A DNA stretch of 64,000 nt from QZLE01 sp033852135 (GTDB lineage Bacteria; Pseudomonadota; Gammaproteobacteria; QZLD01): NCBI GenBank assembly GCA_033852135.1, contig JAWSVB010000007.1:124001-188000 (forward strand), written 5' to 3'. Shown here one piece after another: positions 18,623 to 27,242 of the stretch. A program made the translations under genes and the position numbers. The notes under the pieces were generated by a model. That model did no database searches, was not told where the DNA came from, and worked only from the letters and a program-made list of their open reading frames with translations. Within the stretch, counting starts at the first letter, position 1. The number at the start of each line of letters is the position of its first letter.

Positions 18623-19576
18623 ATGTCGGAAACAAAACATTGTCGCCTATTAATTTTAGGTTCTGGCCCTGCTGGGTATACGGCTGCTGTTTATGCTGCA
18701 AGAGCTAATTTAAACCCTGTATTGGTAACAGGTATGGAGCAAGGTGGGCAATTAACTACGACAACAGAAGTCGATAACTGGCCAGGCGACCCTGAAGGCG
18801 TACAGGGACCAGAATTGATGCAGCGCATGCTGCAACATGCAGAACGCTTTGAAGCAGAGATCGTATTTGATCATATCAACAATGTAGATCTATCTAAAAA
18901 GCCATACACACTTGAAGGTGATTCTGGCAAATACACCTGTGATGCACTGATAATTGCAACAGGAGCATCTGCTAGATACCTTGGCCTTGATTCGGAAGAA
19001 GAATTTAAAGGCAAAGGCGTATCAGCTTGCGCAACCTGCGATGGTTTCTTCTATAAAAACCAAAAAGTCGCTGTTATTGGTGGTGGCAACACTGCGGTGG
19101 AAGAGGCTTTATATTTATCAAATATTGCATCTGAAGTAGTGGTCGTACATAGACGCGATCAATTCCGCTCTGAAAAAATTCTTTCTGACAAATTGAGAGA
19201 AAAAGCGGAAAACGGCAACGTTACCCTTGAACTTGACCAGGTTCTTGAAGAGGTTGTTGGAGATCAGATGGGCGTAACCGGTATTAAAACCAAAAATGTT
19301 AAAACTGGTGAAATCACTGAAATTGATACACACGGTGTTTTCATTGCTATTGGTCATGCTCCAAACACTTCTCTTTTTGAAGGGCAGCTTGAGATGAACA
19401 ATGGCTATATAGTTGTTAAATCTGGGCTTGAAGGGGACGCAACAGCTGCTAGCAAACCTGGCGTTTATGCTGCTGGAGATGTAGCCGACCAGAACTATAA
19501 GCAGGCGATAACATCTGCAGCGACAGGCTGCATGGCGGCACTTGATGCTGAAAAATACCTAGACAACCTTGTCTAA
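18623..19576 (+). CDS. trxB: Thioredoxin reductase
   Basis: This FAD enzyme passes electrons from NADPH to thioredoxin. The FAD-binding GSGPAGYTAAVYAAR is at residues 13-27, the redox-active CATC at C136/C139, and the NADPH-binding GGGNTAVEEALYL shortly after. The C-terminal FAD motif is GVYAAGDVADQNYKQ. AAGGAG lies just upstream of the ATG. The order trxB-aat-bpt-infA is the Pseudomonas-type order. Confidence 0.97.
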   Translation: MSETKHCRLLILGSGPAGYTAAVYAARANLNPVLVTGMEQGGQLTTTTEVDNWPGDPEGVQGPELMQRMLQHAERFEAEIVFDHINNVDLSKKPYTLEGDSGKYTCDALIIATGASARYLGLDSEEEFKGKGVSACATCDGFFYKNQKVAVIGGGNTAVEEALYLSNIASEVVVVHRRDQFRSEKILSDKLREKAENGNVTLELDQVLEEVVGDQMGVTGIKTKNVKTGEITEIDTHGVFIAIGHAPNTSLFEGQLEMNNGYIVVKSGLEGDATAASKPGVYAAGDVADQNYKQAITSAATGCMAALDAEKYLDNLV

Positions 19577-19634
19577 CAACAAATTTTTACAAATTAACTC
19601 TATAGTTAATAAAAATTAGTTTCTTATATAAATA

Positions 19635-19672
19635 AGTGCTGTGAATATACTCTTCATCATATTCACAGCACT
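19635..19672 (+). terminator. Strong hairpin after trxB
   Basis: A perfect 14-base-pair stem pairs AGTGCTGTGAATAT (19635-19648) with ATATTCACAGCACT (19659-19672) around a 10-base loop. The following bases are ATAATAAAAACC, so there is no U tract. It may stabilise the trxB 3' end or cause pausing rather than act as a standard terminator. It lies 58 bases after the trxB stop and 64 before aat. Confidence 0.6.
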
Positions 19673-19736
19673 ATAATAAAAACCTTAGTTAAGAATAATA
19701 AATCAAAACCCAACAAACCGGATATAGCATCATAAT

Positions 19737-20474
19737 ATGAACTCAATAGATCTATATTGGATTGACCCAAAACTGCCAGCAGATCACTTCCCTGATCTAA
19801 CCCACGCTTTGGATGAACCAAATGGGTTGCTAGCTTTTGGTGGAGACCTATCTCCTGAGCGCTTAATAGCTGCATATGAACGGGGAATATTTCCATGGTA
19901 TAGCCAACATGAACCAATACTTTGGTGGTCACCTAATCCCCGTTCAATAATAGTCCCCAATGAGTTCAAACCATCACGCAGCTTAAGAAAAAAAATTCGT
20001 AAAAACGATTATCAAATCACCCTTGATCAAAGCTTTCCCGAAGTTATAAAAAACTGTGCCGCCCCGCGCAAATACTCTGACGAAACTTGGATTACAGAAG
20101 AGATGATGGAAGCATACATACAGCTTCACCAGTTTGGCATTGCCCACTCTGTAGAAGCATGGCAAGACAATAACTTAGTAGGAGGGCTTTACGGGGTGTC
20201 ATTAGGTAAGGCATTTTTTGGTGAATCAATGTTCTCAACCGCTACTGACGCATCTAAAGTGTGCTTAGCTTTGCTTATAGAGCAGCTTAAATTATGGAGT
20301 TTTGAGCTAATAGATTGCCAAGTTAGCTCTGAACATATGGAATCACTTGGTGCACGCGATATCCCGCGTAGTGAATTTATGAACTTATTAAGCAGTCGTT
20401 GTAGTGGCCAAACCAGAGTAGGAAAGTGGGGCTTTGATCCAGATTTTGCAGCAAATGGCACGAGCTACCAATAA
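19737..20474 (+). CDS. aat: Leucyl/phenylalanyl-tRNA-protein transferase
   Basis: Aat adds Leu or Phe from aminoacyl-tRNA to proteins with N-terminal Arg or Lys, marking them for ClpS/ClpAP. Family motifs visible are NGLLAFGGDLSPERLIAAY, GIFPWYSQHEPILWWSPNPR and GGLYGVSLGKAFFGESMFS. The 245-residue length is normal. Its stop overlaps the bpt start by one base (TAATG), so the two N-degron transferases are translationally coupled. Confidence 0.96.
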   Translation: MNSIDLYWIDPKLPADHFPDLTHALDEPNGLLAFGGDLSPERLIAAYERGIFPWYSQHEPILWWSPNPRSIIVPNEFKPSRSLRKKIRKNDYQITLDQSFPEVIKNCAAPRKYSDETWITEEMMEAYIQLHQFGIAHSVEAWQDNNLVGGLYGVSLGKAFFGESMFSTATDASKVCLALLIEQLKLWSFELIDCQVSSEHMESLGARDIPRSEFMNLLSSRCSGQTRVGKWGFDPDFAANGTSYQ

Positions 20475-21187
20475 TGCATAACAAACTAAGCTTTTACGCG
20501 ACACCAGCTCATTCATGTTCATACCTTGAGGGACATACCGCTAAAACAGCATTTGCCGATCCCAATATAGAGCTTACCCCATCACTTTATAGTTCACTTA
20601 TTCAATACGGATTTCGTCGCAGTGGCAGTCATATCTATCGCCCCCATTGCGATAATTGCTCTGCTTGCACCTCTATCAGGGTAAAAACAGCAGATTTTAT
20701 ACCCGGAAGAAGATTTAAGCGGGTGCTGAAAAACAACTCAGACCTTGAGTGCAACGTGGTTAAGACCATAGATACTCCAGAGCACTATAAACTCTACCGC
20801 AAATATATCTCCAGTAGGCATAAAGGTGGGGAGATGGATGAGGATAACTATTCAGCGTACAGAGATTTTTTATGCAGCAGCTGGGCAGATATCATTTATT
20901 TAGAAGTAAGACTAAACAACGAACTTATAGCGATTGCTGTTACCGACCAAGTAGAAGATGGAATATCAGCAGTTTACACATTCTTTGACCCAGATGAGTC
21001 AAAACGCAGCCTTGGTACCTACCTCATTCTCAAACAGATTGAACTAAATAATAGCTTAGGCAATGAACACCTTTACCTTGGATATTGGGTTCAAAGCTGC
21101 CGTAAAATGAGCTACAAGACCGACTTCAAGCCGTTCCAGCTTTTTATCGATGGCGAATGGCGCAATGATAACGCTGATAATTCATAA
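20474..21187 (+). CDS. bpt: Aspartate/glutamate leucyltransferase Bpt
   Basis: Bpt adds leucine to N-terminal Asp or Glu, the bacterial counterpart of arginyl-transferase ATE1. The N-terminal CSYLEGHTAKTAFADP and SHIYRPHCDNCSACTSIRV segments match the family; the cysteines are those of the ATE N-terminal domain. Near the C terminus is YLGYWVQSCRKMSYKTDFKP. With aat it lets the cell send both basic and acidic N termini to the ClpS/ClpAP route. Length (237) is typical. Confidence 0.95.
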   Translation: MHNKLSFYATPAHSCSYLEGHTAKTAFADPNIELTPSLYSSLIQYGFRRSGSHIYRPHCDNCSACTSIRVKTADFIPGRRFKRVLKNNSDLECNVVKTIDTPEHYKLYRKYISSRHKGGEMDEDNYSAYRDFLCSSWADIIYLEVRLNNELIAIAVTDQVEDGISAVYTFFDPDESKRSLGTYLILKQIELNNSLGNEHLYLGYWVQSCRKMSYKTDFKPFQLFIDGEWRNDNADNS

Positions 21188-21290
21188 TCTTAGCATTAAT
21201 ATGTCAGCCTCTATTGCTTATAAAACTAGGATTTTTACTGATATCTGTTAAAATGTGCGCCTCGAAAATATCTATGAGATTTAATAAGTA

Positions 21291-21509
21291 ATGGCAAAAG
21301 AAGATAATATTCAGATGAGTGGAACCGTTGTTGAAACTCTTCCGAACACCCTTTTTAGAGTTGAACTAGAAAACGGTCATGTAGTAACTGCTCATATCTC
21401 TGGCAGAATGCGTAAAAATTACATCCGAATTTTGACTGGTGACCAAGTAAATGTTGAGCTAACACCTTACGACCTATCAAAGGGTAGAATCATCTACCGC
21501 GGTAAATAA
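21291..21509 (+). CDS. infA: Translation initiation factor IF-1
   Basis: This 72-residue S1/OB-fold protein binds the ribosomal A site during initiation. The sequence is fully canonical: MAKEDNIQMSGTVVETLPNT at the start and the ISGRMRKNYIRILTGDQVNV core. The ribosome-binding site is poor. It lies 103 bases after bpt. Confidence 0.98.
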   Translation: MAKEDNIQMSGTVVETLPNTLFRVELENGHVVTAHISGRMRKNYIRILTGDQVNVELTPYDLSKGRIIYRGK

Positions 21510-21582
21510 TTGATCTAACTTATTTAATAATAAATTTAGATCGATCTTAAAGTCTGTTTAAAAAATTCACATTGAATCTCCT

Positions 21583-21603
21583 GGCGGATAACTCTTATCC
21601 GCC
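21583..21603. terminator. Perfect short hairpin downstream of infA
   Basis: GGCGGATAA (21583-21591) pairs perfectly with TTATCCGCC (21595-21603) around a three-base CTC loop. No U run follows on either strand. It lies 73 bases after infA and 173 before the YccA gene and may be an mRNA 3'-end structure or a protein-binding palindrome. Confidence 0.5.
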
Positions 21604-21776
21604 CTAGTCTTGCTTACCCATAATTCATAAATCTTGCTGAACCTTCCATAAGTACGGCAGTCCAAACAACTGATGATAACTACTGAAATGCATACATGGA
21701 GTATAAATAACTTTTCTATATTGCTATAGTTACTGAAATTAGTAGTTAACACTCAATTTTTATCGGGAGAAACACC

Positions 21777-22457
21777 ATGAACTACAACGTATATGACGAG
21801 CAGGTGGTACAAAGAGCAGGAGAATCTGTTCTTGCAACTAATAAGGTATTAAAAAATACCTACATCCTACTATCTATGACAATTCTATTTAGCGCAGCAA
21901 TGACCTATGTTGGTACGCTGCTGAACCTATCCCCTATCGCTGGAATAATCTGCTTAGTTGCAGGTATAGCGCTTTTATTTGTAACCAGAGCCTTAAAAAA
22001 CAGTCCTTTTGGACTTGTTTCTGTTTTTGCATTTACTGGCGTAATGGGAATGTCTATAGCTCCAACCATGACAGCATATTTGACAATGTTTTCTAATGGT
22101 CCACAGCTAATTATGACCAGCCTGGCATTAACATCAGGTATATTTATCGCTCTTTCTGCGCTTACTATTATTTCTAAGAAAGATTTTGGCTTCTTAGGCA
22201 AATATCTTTTTATTGGGCTTATAGTTGGAATCATCGCTAGTGTGGCAAATATTTTCTTTCAAGTGCCTGCTCTATCGCTTGGCATATCAGCAATGATGGT
22301 TATGATTTTTTCAGGCTACATCCTGTATGACACCAGCAGAATCATTAACGGTGGTGAGAGAAACTACATCATGGCGACTATCTCTCTTTATCTGGATATA
22401 CTTAACCTGTTTCTGCATCTGCTACATATCCTTGCAGTTCTTACAGGTGACGATTAA
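21777..22457 (+). CDS. yccA: Bax inhibitor-1/YccA family membrane protein
   Basis: This 226-residue protein has about seven hydrophobic segments and the family-typical C terminus FSGYILYDTSRIINGGERNY followed by ATISLYLDILNLFLHLL. E. coli YccA interacts with and inhibits the FtsH protease; a Ca2+-leak activity is described for the related BsYetJ. The N-terminal soluble stretch MNYNVYDEQVVQRAGESVLA resembles YccA. A GGGAG box lies upstream of the ATG. Its assignment to YccA rather than YbhL is by similarity only. Confidence 0.85.
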   Translation: MNYNVYDEQVVQRAGESVLATNKVLKNTYILLSMTILFSAAMTYVGTLLNLSPIAGIICLVAGIALLFVTRALKNSPFGLVSVFAFTGVMGMSIAPTMTAYLTMFSNGPQLIMTSLALTSGIFIALSALTIISKKDFGFLGKYLFIGLIVGIIASVANIFFQVPALSLGISAMMVMIFSGYILYDTSRIINGGERNYIMATISLYLDILNLFLHLLHILAVLTGDD

Positions 22458-22485
22458 TTAACTAGCGTTAACGCAGTTAAAATTC

Positions 22486-22525
22486 AAAAAAGGCGGGTTC
22501 TCCAGAAGAGATTTCCCGCCTTTTT
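22486..22525. terminator. Bidirectional rho-independent terminator
   Basis: AAAAAAGGCGGG pairs with CCCGCCTTTTT (to 22525) around a 17-base loop. The + strand ends in five T and the minus strand in six T. It therefore serves both the YccA gene (stop at 22457) and the convergent pseudokinase gene (stop at 22551). Confidence 0.88.
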
Positions 22526-22550
22526 CATTCATAATGCAGCAAAATATCAA

Positions 22551-25500
22551 TTAATGGTTAGCAAACCCAAACACCTCTGAATTAATAAGTTCAGGGTATT
22601 TTTTCTCAAGTTTAGTTGAAAAGGCATAACACCCCCATTTCTTATATAGGGTATGAGCTTCCTGCATATGCACTTCTGCCATTCTGCTCTTTCCTGTTTG
22701 CAAATAGAATCTTCCTGCTATCTCATTTATCAAGGCCTCTTCATTGATATAGCCATGCTTTTTTGCCAACTCAATAGCCTTGCCATATAAGCTTATGGCT
22801 TTTAGATCATTACCTAAAACTCTATTTAATTCAGCTTCAACCAAATAAAATTTATGCTGATTATTTTCTGGCGAATGTTTAACCCAGTTATCTAGTTTAT
22901 TTTGAAACTTCTTAACTTTATTAATTATCAATTTTTGTTCTGAACGAGAAACTCGAGGATCATTGTAAACAGCTAAACGGGTCAAAGTATCGTATAAACC
23001 AAAAAGGACTGTTTCATAAAACCCCGTTACAAATTCAAGATAATTTTCACCTTCGCTAACTTCTGCAAGAGCGGCAAAATAGTCATCATTATTATAATTA
23101 AGTATCATTTTAAAACAGTGAAAGTAAAACAGCCTGGCTCTGTCACCAGACATAACTAACACTGGTTTTTGCACGTCTTCGTTAAATATTTCACCAGAGA
23201 TATGTACAAAATTCTCATTTGGTTCAGATATATTAATAATTAACTGCGATACCATCTGAATTACAACTATATGGGTATCCATACCTAATCTTTTAATATC
23301 TGTTAGGTTTTGCTGCATCATCTCCCGCATAGATTTTAAATCGGTGCTTATATGGAATTGCGTCATACATGCCGCCAACATGGCAAGTGATGCGTACTCA
23401 AATTCACCATAACCGATACACTCTTTATAGGATTCTAATAACGGTGTTACAGCACCATTTAGATGACCTTTAAAACGTAAAACAAAGAATGATGTAATAA
23501 ATTTAACTTTTGACTCTATCTCTTTTTTACCGGTGTTTTTTGCAAGGACTGTAGCGAGTTTACTAAGCTGATACCCTTGCTCAACATCACCAAAATTCAC
23601 ACTATAAAAAGTTGCTAATCCAGCAATAATAATAGGGGCATCATCAGATAGCCCATACTTTAGGGTAAGGTATGTACCTTTGAGTACAACAGCTGCATAT
23701 ACTTCAGGTTTAGTTAAAAATAAAGACAAACTACCTTTAATGCCAATACGTAAAGCTGTCTTTATACTTTCATCCGTCATCTGCGGTAAATCTTCAATAA
23801 AGCTCAGATCTTTACGTGCAAGTTGGCGCCTTATCTTAAAAAAATCAAAATACATTTTTAATTTATTAGGCTTTTCCTTGAATTCAAACCCCAGCTCTTT
23901 AAGGGCAATCAAATAGTATTTGATGGCTTTTTCGTCATCTTTAACTTTAAGGCACCCGTCCATAACAGTCTCATATACTTTTGCTCTATCAATTGGAGTA
24001 GAAACTTTAGCTATGGTTTGCTCAAAAATGGTGGCCATGCTCGAGTAATCATCATTTAAGTATGAGCAGCGTAATAGATCTATATGTAATTTAACCATTA
24101 GGTCATATGATTTTGACCAACCATTTATCCCAATAACTTTTATTGCAAAAGATAGGTAGCGATAGGCAAAAAGGTATGCGTTGATTGCTAAAGCTCTTTC
24201 CGCTGCACGCATATTAAGGTATATAAGTTTTCCGCATTTTTCTTCATTTAACTCAGATATTACAGCGCCTGAATTTAACTGGTCTGTTATCTCAAATATA
24301 ATTGAATCATCAGTTTCATTTTCAAGTAGAGCAACCCCTATATCATTATGTAACTTTGATAAAACCGTAGGTGACAATAAGGTAGATATCGAATGACGAA
24401 CTATTCCGTGTGAAAAGCGATAGTTAACAGCCACCCCTTGTAGATTTGTTTCACCACCAACATTTATCCTGGCTCCATCTGATTCAAATATTATCCCTGC
24501 TAACACCAATTCATTTAACGCAGCAGCAACATCAGAAACCGGTTTATCTAAAATCTTTGCCAGTAGATTAACATCAAACTTATTACCTATAGTTGCAGCA
24601 ACAGTTAATAGTCTTTGAACCTGCTCCCCCATTCTAGCGATTCTGCCAGCGATAAAATCCACTACGTTATCAAATGAATCTCTGGATTGTATCTCTTTCA
24701 GATCCCACTGCCATTTACCCTGATTTGAATCGAAGTAGATCATTTGCTCTGCAAACAATGTTTTTAAAAACTCATCGACAAACAATGGATTACCATTAGT
24801 TTTCTTTTCAATTAGTTTTGCTAACGCATTTACTTCTGTTTTATCACTATATAATGCATCAACCACTAATTGCGATATATGCTGCAGCAAAAGGCGGTTT
24901 AAATGTAACTCTTTTACTTTTACTCCACTTCTCTGAAGCTGTTGTAAAAGCACGTTGGGGTTATTATTTGCACCTGCATCTTCTTTTCTATATGCAAATA
25001 TCACCATTAAGTAGTTTGTTGTACTGTTTGCCAACATATCCATCAAAAATGTAATCGTTGATTTATCAGCCAAATGGAAGTTATCTAAAAATAAAACGAG
25101 AGGCTTTTTTGCATTACTAAAGCACAGCACCAAAGATTGGAGTAGATATTCAAATCTATTTTTTGATTCAGGGTACCCCAGCTTATCTACTTCAGCTTGA
25201 GGCCCTATTACCAGCTCCAGGTCTGGAATAAGGTCTATCAAGACCTGCCCATTATCACCAGCGATATCAAGCACCAAGTCAGACCAATAATCTCTCTTAG
25301 CTTTATCTGGTAAAATTACCGATGCAACAAACTCTTTCAATGCAGCTACTAATGCACCATTCGGGATATCACTATAATCACTTTCAAAATTTCCTGATAT
25401 AAATGTCCCGTTTCTTCTTTCAACCGTATTTTTTACTTCATTTACGATAGCTGTTTTCCCTGACCCAGCATCACCATAAATTGCTGCTATCTCTTTTGTC

Positions 25501-26450
25501 CCTTTAGAAACACGGCTATAGGATTCCAGTAGCTGGCGCATCTCAACTTCACGTCCATACAACTTTTCGGGAATGGCAAACTGACTGGATACATCGTGTC
25601 GTGCTAAAGGAAAGTGATAAATCTTCCCTCTTGCCCTTAACTGGTCAACACACTGCTCTAAATCAGCATTAATACCCCATACACTTTGGTATCTATCAAC
25701 CGGGTCTATAGATAGCAATTTTCTAACTATATCAGCAATGACATTTGGAACTGGTGCTACAGAAGTAGGTTGCCCTACCTTTGCTGGAGAGAATGATATT
25801 TGCTGTTCACTATCCCCAAAAGAACTATCGTTATTAAAGGGTAAATATCCACAAAGCATCTGAAACAAGATAACCCCGAATGAGAAATAATCAGAGCGAT
25901 AATCAGACCTATAATTGGTTAATAGCTTTACCTCTGGGGAGAGATATAAAAAATGACGTTTGTATTCTTCACTTCTGTTCCAAAAATGAGATGCATCAAA
26001 AATACCAGCACCAAAAAGAGTTATCTTTTTGCTTTCAAGGTTAATTAGTATGTCGCTCGGACAAATCTTTCTATGGATAATTTGCCATGAGTGCAATTCA
26101 CCAATGGCAATAATCATATTATTTGCAATAACCAGCGCTTCATCAAGCTCAAAAACTTGCTGGTCTATCACTTCATTTAAAAATTTATAATCATGATCTT
26201 CAAAAACTATTATTTTATAGTCACCACAATCTTCAAGTGAAGATGGCTTTACTACGCCGTCAAAATCAAAGTCACATACTCGTTTATATTCATTATTAAA
26301 CTGTTTTAATACTTCTATAGTGACACGGCCGGCATCTAGTACTTTCAGCAAAACCTTACTTTTATCACCCTCTCTTTGACCTCGAAAAACGGAGTACCCA
26401 TTTGAAATAAAAATTTGTTCTAAATTGATAAAACCTGGTAAATCAACCAT
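22551..26450 (-). CDS. Pseudokinase-AAA ATPase-TPR signalling protein
   Basis: This 1299-residue cytoplasmic protein has three parts. An N-terminal protein-kinase fold (about 10-265) keeps YLSPEV and DYFSFGVILFQMLCGYLPF. However, the HRD motif reads IIHRKICPSDILIN, with the catalytic Asp replaced by Lys, and the DFG site reads TLFGAGI without Asp, so it is very probably catalytically dead. An AAA/STAND-type ATPase follows with Walker A IYGDAGSGKTAI (about 325) and Walker B LVLFLDNFHLAD (about 445). The C-terminal ~600 residues are helical and TPR-like. The layout recalls PknK and the cyanobacterial HstK proteins, but the GAF and histidine-kinase ends of HstK are absent. An STAS gene lies 219 bases upstream on the same strand. 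Confidence 0.85.
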   Translation of the reverse strand: MVDLPGFINLEQIFISNGYSVFRGQREGDKSKVLLKVLDAGRVTIEVLKQFNNEYKRVCDFDFDGVVKPSSLEDCGDYKIIVFEDHDYKFLNEVIDQQVFELDEALVIANNMIIAIGELHSWQIIHRKICPSDILINLESKKITLFGAGIFDASHFWNRSEEYKRHFLYLSPEVKLLTNYRSDYRSDYFSFGVILFQMLCGYLPFNNDSSFGDSEQQISFSPAKVGQPTSVAPVPNVIADIVRKLLSIDPVDRYQSVWGINADLEQCVDQLRARGKIYHFPLARHDVSSQFAIPEKLYGREVEMRQLLESYSRVSKGTKEIAAIYGDAGSGKTAIVNEVKNTVERRNGTFISGNFESDYSDIPNGALVAALKEFVASVILPDKAKRDYWSDLVLDIAGDNGQVLIDLIPDLELVIGPQAEVDKLGYPESKNRFEYLLQSLVLCFSNAKKPLVLFLDNFHLADKSTITFLMDMLANSTTNYLMVIFAYRKEDAGANNNPNVLLQQLQRSGVKVKELHLNRLLLQHISQLVVDALYSDKTEVNALAKLIEKKTNGNPLFVDEFLKTLFAEQMIYFDSNQGKWQWDLKEIQSRDSFDNVVDFIAGRIARMGEQVQRLLTVAATIGNKFDVNLLAKILDKPVSDVAAALNELVLAGIIFESDGARINVGGETNLQGVAVNYRFSHGIVRHSISTLLSPTVLSKLHNDIGVALLENETDDSIIFEITDQLNSGAVISELNEEKCGKLIYLNMRAAERALAINAYLFAYRYLSFAIKVIGINGWSKSYDLMVKLHIDLLRCSYLNDDYSSMATIFEQTIAKVSTPIDRAKVYETVMDGCLKVKDDEKAIKYYLIALKELGFEFKEKPNKLKMYFDFFKIRRQLARKDLSFIEDLPQMTDESIKTALRIGIKGSLSLFLTKPEVYAAVVLKGTYLTLKYGLSDDAPIIIAGLATFYSVNFGDVEQGYQLSKLATVLAKNTGKKEIESKVKFITSFFVLRFKGHLNGAVTPLLESYKECIGYGEFEYASLAMLAACMTQFHISTDLKSMREMMQQNLTDIKRLGMDTHIVVIQMVSQLIINISEPNENFVHISGEIFNEDVQKPVLVMSGDRARLFYFHCFKMILNYNNDDYFAALAEVSEGENYLEFVTGFYETVLFGLYDTLTRLAVYNDPRVSRSEQKLIINKVKKFQNKLDNWVKHSPENNQHKFYLVEAELNRVLGNDLKAISLYGKAIELAKKHGYINEEALINEIAGRFYLQTGKSRMAEVHMQEAHTLYKKWGCYAFSTKLEKKYPELINSEVFGFANH

Positions 26451-26669
26451 ATCCCAAAATATCCGACTGAGCAGTGAAAATGTATAAGGTTTCAGAGATG
26501 AAAAGATGAAAATATGGAAAAAACATCAAGCAGATGCGTATCCCAAATTAACATATCAATTCAGCTGAAAATAGATTATACACAGCATATTACTGCTGAA
26601 TGATTTTGTAAATGAGATAAAAATAATTTGTTTGGTTTTATAGTTAAATTTATTAAATATAAGGGGAAG

Positions 26670-26966
26670 TTAATAAATTTTTACCAAATCATTTAAACTG
26701 GATCTTTTAATTCTTCCACAAAGATCTGCAGGACAGTTAACTAATTTTATCGATCGGTGTTCTATCTCGGAAAGATGAATAAGAGCGCCAAGGCCAGAAT
26801 CATGTACATTTGTAAACTTATCGAAATCGATTACGAAAGTTGTTTCATCAGAAGCATAATCATTTGCGGCCACAAATAGCGTACGCGCTATACTAAAATC
26901 CATATTACCAGAGACTTGAAAGGTCAGTTCCTTTTTATCCTTAGATACAAGCGTTGAGATACTCAT
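26670..26966 (-). CDS. STAS-domain protein next to the pseudokinase
   Basis: This is a 98-residue STAS protein. The ATG at 26966 is preceded by a GGAGGAAGG ribosome-binding site; the frame extends four codons up to a TTG that would itself overlap that site. The phosphorylation loop reads TNVHDSGLGALIHL with S57, the same position as S57 in the other STAS protein of this window (11876-12181). No kinase or phosphatase gene adjoins it except the degenerate kinase downstream. It probably binds or reports to that protein, or is a second client of the PP2C/HATPase regulator. Confidence 0.82.
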   Translation of the reverse strand: MSISTLVSKDKKELTFQVSGNMDFSIARTLFVAANDYASDETTFVIDFDKFTNVHDSGLGALIHLSEIEHRSIKLVNCPADLCGRIKRSSLNDLVKIY

Positions 26967-27183
26967 CCCTTCCTCCAATTTATTATTATATTATTTCATC
27001 ACAATTAACTTAAGACGACCTTAAACTACATCCTTGCAGCTTATTAAAACAATCTTATTGAGTTCATTATACATCTGTGAAAAATATTAAATAGAAGGCA
27101 AATCCGAATGTTGTGTAATCAATATCTTACAAGATAACATGCAGTTACAGACTGCAATAGATTTAACAACAGTCTAATAAAGT

Positions 27184-27222
27184 AAGCCACCCTTTATGCT
27201 ACAAACTATATAAGAGTGACTT
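27184..27222 (-). terminator. Hairpin after serS
   Basis: In minus-strand RNA an 11-base-pair stem forms between the arms at 27212-27222 and 27184-27194 with two G-U pairs and a 17-base loop. It lies 21 bases downstream of the serS stop. The sequence after it is ACTTTATTAG, a weak U tract, so this is a probable but not ideal terminator. Confidence 0.5.
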
Positions 27223-27242
27223 AATTCAGTTTTTACTTTATT

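Noticed and set aside
22551..26450. Active serine/threonine kinase annotation for the large protein
   Set aside because: The HRD and DFG acidic residues are missing, so the domain is called a pseudokinase.
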